From: Anthoceros angustus
Taxonomy: Eukaryota; Streptophyta; Anthocerotopsida; Anthocerotales; Anthocerotaceae
NCBI GenBank assembly: GCA_010909165.1
Contig: MU008172.1
Location: 1 to 64,000 of the forward strand
Length of the DNA stretch: 64,000 bases
Direction: 5' to 3'
This document shows positions 35,960-46,095 of this stretch, one piece after another (positions within the stretch are counted from its first letter, which is position 1; the number at the start of each line of letters is the position of its first letter). A model generated the notes under the pieces. The model searched no databases, was not told the DNA's origin, and saw nothing but the letters and a program-made list of their open reading frames with translations. The translations under genes and the position numbers were made by a program.

Positions 35960-36400
35960 ATTACAGCAAGATGTGATGGTGAAATTTGGAGAAATCCAAG
36001 AAGTTGGAAAAGAATTCCTGCCTTTGGTATGGCTGAACCAAAAAGAATAAGAATGACCACCGAAGAAATGCGGAATGTGTTAGGAAGACACTAGTATCTG
36101 CATCACTGGTGGCTTCAAGATCATGCAAGATGTCCTTCACTTTGCTTAATCCTGCTAAGGGAACTGGGTGGATGGATGAAGCCGGTCGACCATCAAGTGT
36201 TGTTGGAACAATTGTCGGCCAAACAGCTGCTCTTCCCGGGGCCATGTCTGGTGTGAGCTTCTTCGACCCTCTCCCCTTTGTGGAATAGGGCATGAAGACG
36301 GACCCTATTGTCATCAGTGAGACAAGCAAAGGTGTTGAGTTGAACGTTTCCTGGACTTGCAGCCATTTCTACCTGAAGTTCGCTCAGGCTCGAGGCAGCG
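35960..36400 (-). repeat. Direct duplication, right copy
   Basis: This is the partner of 33240-33660, about 2.7 kb away in the same orientation, diverged by substitutions and short indels. Its right end lies only about 15 bp before the proposed start codon of the coiled-coil gene at 36414, so it may contribute that gene's promoter or 5' leader. Confidence 0.75.
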
Positions 36401-36413
36401 AGGCAGAGCAAGC

Positions 36414-39400
36414 ATGGGGCCTTCTCCAGTGAAACGATCAGATTCAACTTTGATGATGACGTGAGTATACTCGTCACACTTAGACGTTAAGCACTATGCA
36501 ATGAGCGGATTAGTGATTCTCTGAACAGGTCTGCGTCCCCCGAAACAGTATTGCAGCTGGCCCAGACGGTACAGTAGAGCACTGGAAGAATCTTGCCAAG
36601 AAGGTTGAATCAGATCTTGCTCTTGAGCAAGAACAACACCGCCGTGACTGCGAGCAAGACTTTGAGGCATTGAACCGAGTCAGCCGAAGGTGCCCTAACA
36701 TTTTAGTAATGGAACCTTTGTACATTTGCGTCGATATCTGGCGCATGCATTCAGTGGATCGTGCTTGAGCAGGATCTCTATGCTGGAAGCAGCTGCTGAT
36801 GATAGGGATCTTGGATTGACGACCCAGAAGAACAGAATAAAAGTTCTCCGTGAGCAGTTGGCGTTTGCCAGCAAGGTAATGCTTTTGTAGGAACCTGCTT
36901 GTTTGTACTCTTTCGCATTACCTGGTTACCTTTATTGCAGTCCTATACATCACTACAAAAAAATGCGGTAGATTACAGTTCTTTCTTGTCTCTCCAGAGA
37001 TTTGAGAGAGAGTTGGACTTTGTAAAACTCCAAGCAGAAGAAATAAAGCTCAAGCTGTCCCTGATCGTCGCAGAAAGTGATCAGAAGGTACTTACTGTGA
37101 GACTGGAGTCTTGCTAATTGATGTAAGGTTGCTGAACCGGCATTGGCATTTTGCTTCTTCGACCTTAAGTCCTTGTCGCACTCCTGGCAGATAGGCGGGC
37201 TCAAGCAAGAGCTACAGGTATCCGAATTCAAACGGGAGCTGCTGCAGGGTCAACTGGATGAGCTTCTGAAACTACTTGATGAGCCACTTGATAGACTTGG
37301 AAGACCCAGACCGCTAGAAACGAGGGATGATAGCAGTGTCAATGACACCTCTTTTGGTTTCTTGAAGAGAGTCATTGGCTTAAAGGGAAAGAATAAGCAA
37401 GGAAGATCTGCACGAACTCTGGGTTCACCTGTACAGCAAAGTGGTTTTCTTTCTGGACTTTTGCACAAAAAGGAGCCCCAGCTTTCGTCTGATCCTATAA
37501 GTAATGATTCTGAAATGTTGCGGACTAGAGTGGAGAAGTCATTCGTTGCTGAGAAAATTATCCAAATTCGTGAAGAGAATGCAAGGCTGGTTAGCTGACC
37601 TCACTTTTTGTCAAGTTTGCTGGACATTTTTTTGGGGGTCAGACTGGTCACATCTGTGTGTCTTTAGCACTAACTCACATTTGCCCACCAGACCGGCTAT
37701 ATCTTCACTCACTGGATTTCTTTCTGTCCAATAAAGAGAAAATGGGTAATCGCTGCCCAGCTTCAAGCGAGCAGCAAGATTTGTTGTAGGCTGAGAGTTA
37801 GAATTCTGGTGGCTGCACAATGAGCACAGTAGATGAGGTTATGTCCCAACATGAATCGGCTGGGAATGTTTTAGTTCTCAAGCCTTTTCACGCCAAACAA
37901 AGATCAACACCTGTCATTGGACGAACTTGAAGACTTGGCGCAGTGATGGAGGGTATCCACTGAGCCATTGCAGTTTGTAGACGTGTGGGTAGTGGTCTTG
38001 TCGGTGTGATACTGTATATGCATCACGGGCTTCAATTTTTACGGACATGTATTGGTCGGTGTATCAGAGACCGTGGTCATATTTGGTTATTCAGCTTCAT
38101 CCTGGAGCAATCATGCGCTTTGGGATTCTGGCCCTTTTGCACACAGCAGTTGTCAATATTTGCATCACTGTTGTGGTTGAATTGGTAGTTGTTGAGAAAA
38201 TTATCCAGTTATCCAGTTATCCAGTTATCCAGTTATCCAGTTATCCAGTTACCATTACCACAGTTTTGTTTCTGTTCTTCTGTCAGAATTGAAATTTGAT
38301 AGCCTCATCATGGGATACATGACACTCTGATCAATCTCCGCAGTTGAAAGAGTTGGGTGACAAGTCTGAGAAGCTAACTTCAATGGCGAGAGAAGTGGAA
38401 AGATTGAAGAGAGGAGTCAGAGAAGCAGCTACACAGAAGGATACACAGGAAAGGCTGGAAGCAAGGATTAGGGATCTAGTGACAGAGAGAGACGCTGCAA
38501 ATGTACTTCAACTGTGTGGTCTCTTCTTATAACTATCGCTTAGGTTAGTAGTGATGGCTGGGCTAGGATGTTTATTCTTACTTCCTGAGATAAACATTTG
38601 TGCAGCATGAGGCACAGGAAGCAGAGAGAATGCTGGACAGTCTTATGGATCTGGAGAGATCTGTTTCAGCATCCACAGCATCCCACGAATTGGACGAGCT
38701 TACCTCCAGTTCACCAGGCCTCCCTGATGGTCAGAACCACTATAACCTGATCAAGATGAAGGATCCAGGACTGGAAAATAGCAGATGGTTTTCGAGTTTA
38801 AGGAGGCTTCATCAATCTTGTGGACAGTTGTTGCTTAAGGTCGGAATTGAATTGATTCTTTTCGTTGACGTTCTTACACCAAGCTTAATAAGGATAGCCA
38901 GATCTTGTGCAACACGTTTTATTAAAGCTTTTCTTGGAGTGCTCGCTTCAGGTAGATGCAAGTCAAAAAGTTGCATCTCAATTCCGGGCAGAGAAGGAAA
39001 CTTTGAATCAAATGATCTTGGCCATGAGAACAGAGCTTTTGGCTGAACCTGATAAAAAAGGAAGGCCTGAATCCCCAGGACTACTGAGGTTGTACAACTT
39101 TGCAACGGGGAATGTGGACACAGCACTTAGGTTCAAAGAGCAAGATCCTTTGCAGATTTTTGCTATCATCAAGGATCAGAAACTGAAGCTTCTCAAAGCA
39201 CATGGAGTTGCTGAGGTACGACCATGCCGAAGACATTACGTAAACGTCCTAGGCTGATTTTACTTAATGTCTGTGAGTTCTCTGGTTGTGCCTCCCCAGG
39301 ACTTGCAAAAAGCAAAAGCTTCAGCAGATTCCATGATCTCAGACTATGAGATGAAATTAGCCAATGTGCAAGAAATGGTGAAGCAATTAGGGAACGAAAA

Positions 39401-42111
39401 AAGAGATTTTCTGGAGACTCTACATTCTGCGAATGACTTGTTGACAGACTATTCTGACGAAGTAGAAGGAATTGGTGGTGATGAAAAAAATGTAGACATT
39501 GTACCAAAAATTCAGCAGTTGTTACAAGAAAAAGATGAACTGCAAGCCTTACGTAAACGGTTCGTACATGGTAACAATACTTTAGAACAAGAGCTCAAAG
39601 ATTTGAGGTCTGGATTGTCACAGATGCAGACGCTGATGTCTGCGGTTGACGGGATTCTTGATCTTGAACATACACACTCTGCTCTTCATGGTACCTGGGA
39701 ATTGAAGATAGCAGCAAAATCTCTTGCTGATAGAGCCAGATCATCGTTGACTGGATACTACAAAGGCGAAGGGAAAGTGCTTGACAATTTGGTTAAGCAA
39801 AGGGAAGAATTGGAAAACTTGAGGGAGGACAAGGAAAAGAACTTGCATGAGATACAAGAGCTTTCCATGAGGATCCAGGAGATGGAAAGCGCTCTGGATT
39901 TTGAGGGTTCAGAAGAAGATGTTGAAGAACCAAGAATGGATAAGAGCAGGAGTGGAAGTGTTACACGAATAAAGCACATGAAGCTACAGAAAGACAAGCT
40001 GGAAGCTGCTTCTAAGGAAGCATTGGCAAAATTGTTCTCCTCTGAAACTGAGAAAGAGGAGCTTCGGAGGCGGCATGATCAACATACTTCTGATGTATCA
40101 GAAAAACTACAGCGTGCTTTAGCGGAGAAAGAAGAAGCTGAAAGGGTGCGACTTGAACATGAGCGCAGGTTGGGTGGTTCACAAGAGGAGTTAGATCGCT
40201 TGAAGCAGCATTTGAAGAATGTCCAGTCTTCAATCAAAGATCATGCAGCTCCAGTAACGAGGGAATATACTATGGAAAAGCAAGAAATGGACAGTGATCA
40301 TCTGGATTTATTTAGTGCATTAGAGGGAATGAAAGCAGAGCTGTCAATTCTGAGAGCGGGGAAAAGTGTCGATAGCACTAGAGTACAAGACCTGCGAGTG
40401 CAGATCTCCGAGACAGAAGAAGCTTTAGTGCAGTTTTACGACTTTGTGGACAGACAATTACGAGCCTACAAGGATGGAGAGAAGAACCTCTTTGACTCGG
40501 GGTTGGGCCTTGCAGGAAATGTACGAGCTGTAGAAAGTAGGGTGGTAGAGTTACAGGTGCTGAGGGATGAGGAAAAGCTGAAAATGAAGTCAGAAATCGA
40601 TGCAGCTCAACTTGCATCCCAGCAGCTAAGTACCCAACTTCGGGAACTTGAAGCAGTAAGAGCCGATTTTGCTGAAAAAGTGTGGAGACTGAAGAATGAG
40701 ATACTACGATTAGGAGGTATCACTGAACTTGGAATCACTCAGGGCTTCATCAGTATCTTTCCTGTTCCCTATCTCCCCGCCTTTTGCTGTGGTTTGTCTT
40801 CTTGGAATGAAGAGTGACTATTTGAATGAAGGTTATGACATCGATGATGAGATGGAGAAACACCGTAGGCTGCAAGCCTCGGGAAAGGTAACAGCTGTCC
40901 ATCATTTTCTCTGTGGATTGGGCTTAGGGTTTAGGGGCCACTTTCAAAACGCTACCTTTGTTTGATCCTCTTCTGTCATACTGAAGGTCAAGGACATTCT
41001 GATTTCAGGAGCTGCTTTGGCTGCCAAACATGCATCAACAGATCATCCTGTAAATCCCCGTTGCGTCTGTATTGATCCTTTACGTCAATACTCCACAGTC
41101 CTAATGTGCTCTCAGTGTTTTTCAGACTCTTGCATCTTCACCTGGGAACCCTCTGAATGTCTTGGCAACTTTTGAGGTGGAGCTGCTTGTCAACAGCAAG
41201 GTGTGTTCCTGACACGTTCTATTTAGAGAAAATAGCTGGACAGGGTAGCTTACTGGATATTGCTCACAGTTTTGAATGAAACCATTTGCTGCCTCAACCA
41301 CGTCCCTTACTAGAAATACTTAACTTGATTATCAAGAATGTCTTTCTTATGTATGCCAGGTACATCAGCAGCTCAAAATCGGAGGCACTATGGGAGGTTT
41401 ATGTCAAGCAGCGGTGCATTATTTTCATGTAGATACTGCTGCCGGTGAGATCAGTTTTCAGGATGCGACTATGCCTGGATCCCAGTCTTCTAACATGCTG
41501 TTGGACTTGGTATGAAATGGAGATCGTGTTTGCTTGTTTTCAGATTTTTTTACTTGCAACGGTCTTGGGATTGACCAGCTGTCCATTCCATCCATGTGTA
41601 GGTGCTGATGCCTGAAGATGAGGACAATCCTTACGAATCTCAACCAGGGGATATCCTTGGACTGTGCGTGAAGGTTTGCATTGTGACGCACATTCTATGG
41701 GAGTTCTTTTTATCTTCCTTGATGCCTCAATGAAGAAATTTGAAGACCCAGCATGTTTCATGGCACAGGTGATGACTTTCCATGACAAGACCTCCAGGGA
41801 GGTTCTCTACAATAATAATGTAATCCGCACGGATGAGGTGCGATGGCGCAGCTGACGTATACGTGTCATCTGCAAACTTTCTCTTATCTGCTCTCTCTGC
41901 TTTGTTGGCCACCCTTAAGTGTGATGACATTTTTCAACACACGTCTTTTCAGGTTATGGATGCCATTAGAGGTCAAACAATTGAAAACTTCTCACTGTGG
42001 CCAGATCTTGTGAGCAGTTGGAGGTGGGAACGTTCCAACCTCGACAGGTATCTGGTCCACATGGACGTGCTTAATCAGCCTAGACGAGGCTTACATCTAA
42101 CGTGTGAATAG
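36414..42111 (+). CDS. Large coiled-coil protein, family not recognised (16 exons)
   Basis: My model joins 36414-36460, 36549-36689, 36773-36875, 36998-37087, 37191-37589, 38344-38502, 38606-38839, 38952-39215, 39300-40716, 40832-40887, 40987-41049, 41126-41200, 41360-41509, 41602-41673, 41769-41837 and 41953-42111. All introns are GT-AG, phases agree throughout, and the total is 1165 residues. The start MGPSPVKRSDSTLMMT is the first ATG that keeps frame. Residues about 20-950 are dominated by heptad-like Leu/Glu/Lys/Gln stretches with a few breaks, for example a Ser/Gly/Lys-rich loop near 190-260. The last ~215 residues are not coiled coil and include FEVELLVNS, KIGGTMGGLCQAAVHYFHVD and QPGDILGLCVK, which look globular. 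I do not recognise this C-terminal region. A structural role (cytoskeleton, Golgi tether or centrosome-like) is possible but only inferred from the coiled coil. The final donor choice near 42047 is uncertain. Confidence 0.72.
37590..38343 (+). other. Long intron 5 of the coiled-coil gene
   Basis: This is the longest intron of the gene (754 bp). It contains six perfect copies of ttatccag at 38201-38248. A small unmodelled exon cannot be excluded. Confidence 0.5.
38201..38248. repeat. 8-bp microsatellite, six units
   Basis: The unit ttatccag is repeated six times without change inside an intron of the coiled-coil gene. Confidence 0.95.
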
Positions 42112-42504
42112 TGCACAGGTGGACCTTGGTATGTGTCAGGTGGCGTTTTCTGCTCAAGAACATATTTCCTGAGCTGAGTGAGCCTTTGCAGTTACTAGCA
42201 ATCGGTCAGCACAACTTGCGGGCTTCCAATGCACTCATACGAACAGTCTGAAGCTCACCGTTGACCATTTGCAAGCTCAAACGTGGGACACAATGCCAGA
42301 CATCCAGAGCTGTCTTGATCAGTTGTTGGGCCCTTACATGAGGACGCAGGCAAGGCTTGGAGTATTTTCAAGGTCGAAAACTGAAGGCACTAGGTGGTGT
42401 CTCCTTGTTTGAAGTTTGAACTAATCCGCGCCTCCGGTCTCCATGTCGAACTAATACGTGAGACAGTTGGTGTCTCCGAACTTGAAACGCTTTTACGTAT
42501 CAGT

Positions 42505-42840
42505 TCAAATTTGGTGTCCTTCCTGTGACCTTTGACTAATACATGATTTTACCCACATGTGCTCACAAGCACAAACTATGATATCCATGCTTGTTATATG
42601 ATCTGACAGAATCAAGGAGCCCTTTTTTGGGTGAAAACAGACTCGTATGGTCCATCTGATCATCATCACACTCCACTTTGCAGAAGACTCCGTGCAGCTT
42701 AGGCCAGCTCCTCCCGATGAACACCTGACTATGACTTCATTTACAATTAGCATGAATTTGGGCACACCTGATTTTGACACTAGGAAGCCTGGCAGCATAT
42801 CACTTCGCGTAATAGAAACTCCATAAGAAAACGGTCTCAT
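42505..42840 (-). repeat. Inverted duplication, left arm
   Basis: The reverse complement of this block matches 45781-46085 over its whole length at roughly three-quarters identity by eye. Shared blocks are agaccgtttyctwatgga, gatatgcygccaggcttcc, aaatgaagtca, tcttctgcaaag and gatcatayracaagcatgga. Both arms can be read as partly coding (CKV-CDD-QMD), but each has frame breaks. The arms face each other across the PPR gene. Confidence 0.8.
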
Positions 42841-43201
42841 TCTGCGTGGGTATCGGTGACGGAGTGGCTTTGCAGCACATCCAGCAGTTCTTGCACCTCC
42901 TTAAGAATTTGGCCAATCTCGAGGTGTAAGAAAAGGACAAAAAGCAACAGATGAGGCTAAGCACACGCAATTTTCAATTATAAAACAAAAGTGGCATACC
43001 TCCAGCTTCGCATATTGCTGTTTGAGTAGCTCCCTCCTCGTTCACCGAGCATCTCCATATCCCTCAGCAATGCATCCTTTGCTTTCAGGGGATAAGAGTA
43101 TCTTTCACCTCCAGCTCAGACGCTCAGACTACTCCATATCTTCTTACACATGCATACCCTCAATCCCACCAGGGTATCAGGGCAAATCCAAATGCGACTT
43201 A
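42841..43201. other. Downstream flank of the PPR gene
   Basis: No gene is visible between the left inverted arm and the PPR stop codon. The short open frames here are not protein-like. Confidence 0.4.
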
Positions 43202-45517
43202 TCACCTCATTTGTTTGCAAGCGATTAATCCAGGCTGGAGTAGGTACAGGCTGGAGGACATACAATCACTCTCAGAATGTGCTGTATCTCCAACCAGAAA
43301 GCTATGCACCAGCCCGTCCAGGTCTGTCCACCAGCTCTGGCCCGGCTGCTTCTGTGCCCCAATTTCTTTCCTTCTCGACTGCATCTCCTCTGCCGCTTCC
43401 CACATCTGGGCTCCTGTATATATGAGAGACATCAGCACATATGCTGCACCATCTTTTTTGTCTAGCTTCACTGCCTCATCAAAAGCTTGCCGCCCAACCT
43501 TCATGTTGCTCCACTTTCGACAAGCACCCAAAAGAGTGTGCCAAATTGTGGTATCAGGGGGCAATGGCATTGTCCTTACCACATTTAGAGCCTCTGTAAG
43601 TTGGCCACTGCGACCCAGGAGATCCACCATGCATGAGTAGTGCTCAGCTGCGGGAGTGATTCCAAAGCATCTACTCATGACCTCAAAGTACTCTCGACCC
43701 TTGTCCACGAGACCCACATGACTGCAGACTGTTAGTACACAAACGAATGTGATGCCATTCGGCTTTATGCGTTCCTGTCTCATTCTGTGCAACAAGTCGA
43801 AGACCATAGCAGAGTCTCCTTGGCGAGTGTAGCCTGCTATCAATGCATTCCAGGAAACAAGATTTCTTTTGGGAGAAGCAACGAACACCTGCTGTGCATC
43901 AACCATGCTTCCAGATTTGGCATACATGTTTATCAAGCTGGTGGCTACAAACAAATCAGCTTGAAGCCCTTGTTCTTCAATCTCAACATGAAGTTGCCTC
44001 CCCACTTGCAAAGCTGCCACGTTTGCGCATGCCTGCAGGAGGCACACAAATGTAACAGAAGTAGGTGCAGCGATACCTTCATCAAGCATAGAACTGTAAA
44101 GTTGAAGGGCTTCCTGACCCATGCCTTGCTGAGAATATCCTGTGATCAGAGAAGTCCATGTCACAACATCTTTCTGAGGAAGTCTGTCAAACACTCTGTG
44201 AGCCTCTTCCAGGTTGCCACACTTTGCATACATGTTTACCAAATTGTTGCCTACAAACACATCAGCTTGAACTCGTTGTTCCCCAATTTGTGCATGAAGC
44301 TGCTTCCCCTTTTCTAGAGCAAGAGTGCCAACATTGGCAAATGCCTGGAGGAGGCACACAAATGACAGAGAATCGACTGCAACGATGCCTGAGTCTTGCA
44401 TAGCATTGTACAGACGGAGGGCTTCCTGACCCATATCCTGCTGGGAATATCCTGCAATAAGAGCAGTCCAGCTCACCACAGTTTTCTGAGTAAGTCCATC
44501 AAAGACATTCTGAGCATCCTCTAAGCATCCACACTTTGCATACATATTGATCAGACTGTTGGCTACGGCCACATCAGCCTGAAGCCCCTGTTTTTCAATC
44601 CGTGCATGAAGCCGCTTCCCTGTCTCCAAAGCCGGGATACCCACACATGCACATGCCTGCAGGAGGCAAACAAATGTCACAGAATCTGGTTCATCGATGC
44701 CTTGTTGTGTCATAGCACTGTAAAGGCGAAGGGCTTCCTGACCCAGGCCCTGCTGGGAATATCCTGCAATCATGGCATTCCAGGTAACAACATCTTTTTG
44801 CTGAAGCCCTTCAAACACTCTTCGAGCGTCTTCTAAGCTGCCACACTTTGCATACATGTCGACCAAGCAATTGAGAAGAACCAATTGACGCTCAACCCCA
44901 CTGGCCAACATGTCAGCATGCACCTGCTGCCCAGATTTCAAGTCTGCTCCCCTTGCACAAGCCTGAAGTGCTGCAACGAGCACATGGCTGTCTGGCTTTA
45001 CATTGGACCTGCGCATCTGATGATACAGTTCTATGGCTTGCTTAGCTTGTCCGTGTCCTACAAGGGCAGAAATCATGGAAGACCACATGAACGCATTTGG
45101 TTCGGCCACCACGGTGAAGACATCTATCGCTTCTTGCAACCTGGCATGAGAAGCATACAGTCGCAGGATGTGGTTGCACAAGAACGTGTCCGACTCATAC
45201 CCTTGTTTCACGGTGAGAGCATGGACACGGCGACCCAGCACGAGATCCTTCTTAGCCCCGCACGTTTTCAGGACAGTATAAAAGAGAAATTGAGAAGCAC
45301 GACAACCTGTCTGCACCAAAGCTCCCAGAGCCTCGACAGCCTCACTGGTCTGCTTCAGCTGACATAGTTTGTACACGTTCTCAGCGGTAACTTTGGGGGA
45401 CTCAGGACGCAGAATGTCAGGGGAGCATGAGCTCTCGTTATGTGGCACTAAGACAGCCGACCCAGAAGAAGCTCTTGCCACGAGTGCTCCAGGCTCCCAC
45501 GCTCCCCAAACCCACAT
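43202..45517 (-). CDS. PLS-class PPR protein with E/E+ domain, no DYW
   Basis: This is an intronless frame of 771 residues from an ATG at 45517. After about 60 residues of possible targeting and linker sequence come tandem P-L-S pentatricopeptide triplets, recognisable by repeated LVDMYAKCGSLEDARRVF, KDVVTWNAMIAGYSQQG and VTFVCLLQACA modules. The C-terminal part has E-type sequence (HYSCMVDLLGRSGQLTEAL, TIWHTLLGACRKWSNMKVG, AYVLMSLIYTGAQMWEAAEE) and ends in an E+ stretch (PGQSWWTDLDGLVHSFLVGD). The zinc-binding cytidine deaminase-like DYW domain is absent. Family members act in plastids or mitochondria as sequence-specific RNA binders, mostly for C-to-U editing; those lacking DYW are thought to recruit a partner that has it. 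The target cannot be predicted by eye. Several neighbouring triplets are very alike, so the repeat array probably expanded recently. The gene is bracketed by inverted duplicate arms. Confidence 0.93.
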   Translation of the reverse strand: MWVWGAWEPGALVARASSGSAVLVPHNESSCSPDILRPESPKVTAENVYKLCQLKQTSEAVEALGALVQTGCRASQFLFYTVLKTCGAKKDLVLGRRVHALTVKQGYESDTFLCNHILRLYASHARLQEAIDVFTVVAEPNAFMWSSMISALVGHGQAKQAIELYHQMRRSNVKPDSHVLVAALQACARGADLKSGQQVHADMLASGVERQLVLLNCLVDMYAKCGSLEDARRVFEGLQQKDVVTWNAMIAGYSQQGLGQEALRLYSAMTQQGIDEPDSVTFVCLLQACACVGIPALETGKRLHARIEKQGLQADVAVANSLINMYAKCGCLEDAQNVFDGLTQKTVVSWTALIAGYSQQDMGQEALRLYNAMQDSGIVAVDSLSFVCLLQAFANVGTLALEKGKQLHAQIGEQRVQADVFVGNNLVNMYAKCGNLEEAHRVFDRLPQKDVVTWTSLITGYSQQGMGQEALQLYSSMLDEGIAAPTSVTFVCLLQACANVAALQVGRQLHVEIEEQGLQADLFVATSLINMYAKSGSMVDAQQVFVASPKRNLVSWNALIAGYTRQGDSAMVFDLLHRMRQERIKPNGITFVCVLTVCSHVGLVDKGREYFEVMSRCFGITPAAEHYSCMVDLLGRSGQLTEALNVVRTMPLPPDTTIWHTLLGACRKWSNMKVGRQAFDEAVKLDKKDGAAYVLMSLIYTGAQMWEAAEEMQSRRKEIGAQKQPGQSWWTDLDGLVHSFLVGDTAHSESDCMSSSLYLLQPGLIACKQMR

Positions 45518-45715
45518 TCTCTAGCACCTCTTTCGGGATGAGGCCCTGGCTTGCTGGTCGACTCGTCTCCTGGCCCGTTTCAGCAGATTGGATTGCAGCT
45601 GACGATAAGTTATCTTCCATTGTGGATAGGGGACCCGAAGGAAGCTCTTGCGTTCAAGCTAAAACTTCGACATTCGGTGGATGTGCTCCAAAGCCACTCC
45701 ATCGCCGGCACTCAC

Positions 45716-45837
45716 GCAGAATTAGACCGTTTCCTTATGGAATTTCTATTGCGTGAGGTGATATGCCGCCAGGCTTGCAGAATTAGACCGTTTCCTTATG
45801 GAATTTCTATTGCGTGAGGTGATATGCCGCCAGGCTT
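45716..45837. repeat. 61-bp perfect tandem duplication
   Basis: The segment starting gcagaattagaccg at 45716 is repeated at 45777 with the same 61-bp sequence through ccgccaggctt. It forms the start of the right arm of the inverted duplication. The left arm at 42.8 kb has the segment once. Confidence 0.92.
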
Positions 45838-46085
45838 CCAGTGTCGAACATGAGGTGTGACCAAATTCCTGCTCGCTGTAAATGAAGTCAGCCTCAGGTG
45901 TGTATCGGGAGGAGTTAACAGACACTAATAAGCTACCATGCGAGTCTTCTGCAAAGTTCAGTGTGACGATGAACAGATGGACCTTAAAGTCTGTTGTCAC
46001 CCTCAAACGGTCTCCTTGATTCTGGCAGATCATACGACAAGCATGGACTTGATACAATGTGCTTACGAGTAGAGCCCAGTCTATC
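45781..46085 (+). repeat. Inverted duplication, right arm
   Basis: This is the partner of 42505-42840 in opposite orientation. It lies between the PPR start (45517) and the last exon of the PIG-U gene (46096). Its reading VFCKVQCDDEQMDLKV parallels the left arm but is broken by stops, so it is probably the remains of a duplicated exon of an unknown gene. Confidence 0.78.
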
Positions 46086-46095
46086 AAGTCCAGTT

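Noticed and set aside
36950-36970. cactacaaaaaaatgcgg, resembling a CACTA element terminus, in an intron of the coiled-coil gene
   Set aside because: There is no matching inverted end, target duplication or subterminal repeats nearby; the intron is only about 120 bp long.
43787-44317. Plus-strand frames of 140-180 codons across the PPR region
   Set aside because: They are shadows of the intact 771-residue minus-strand PPR protein and repeat with its period.
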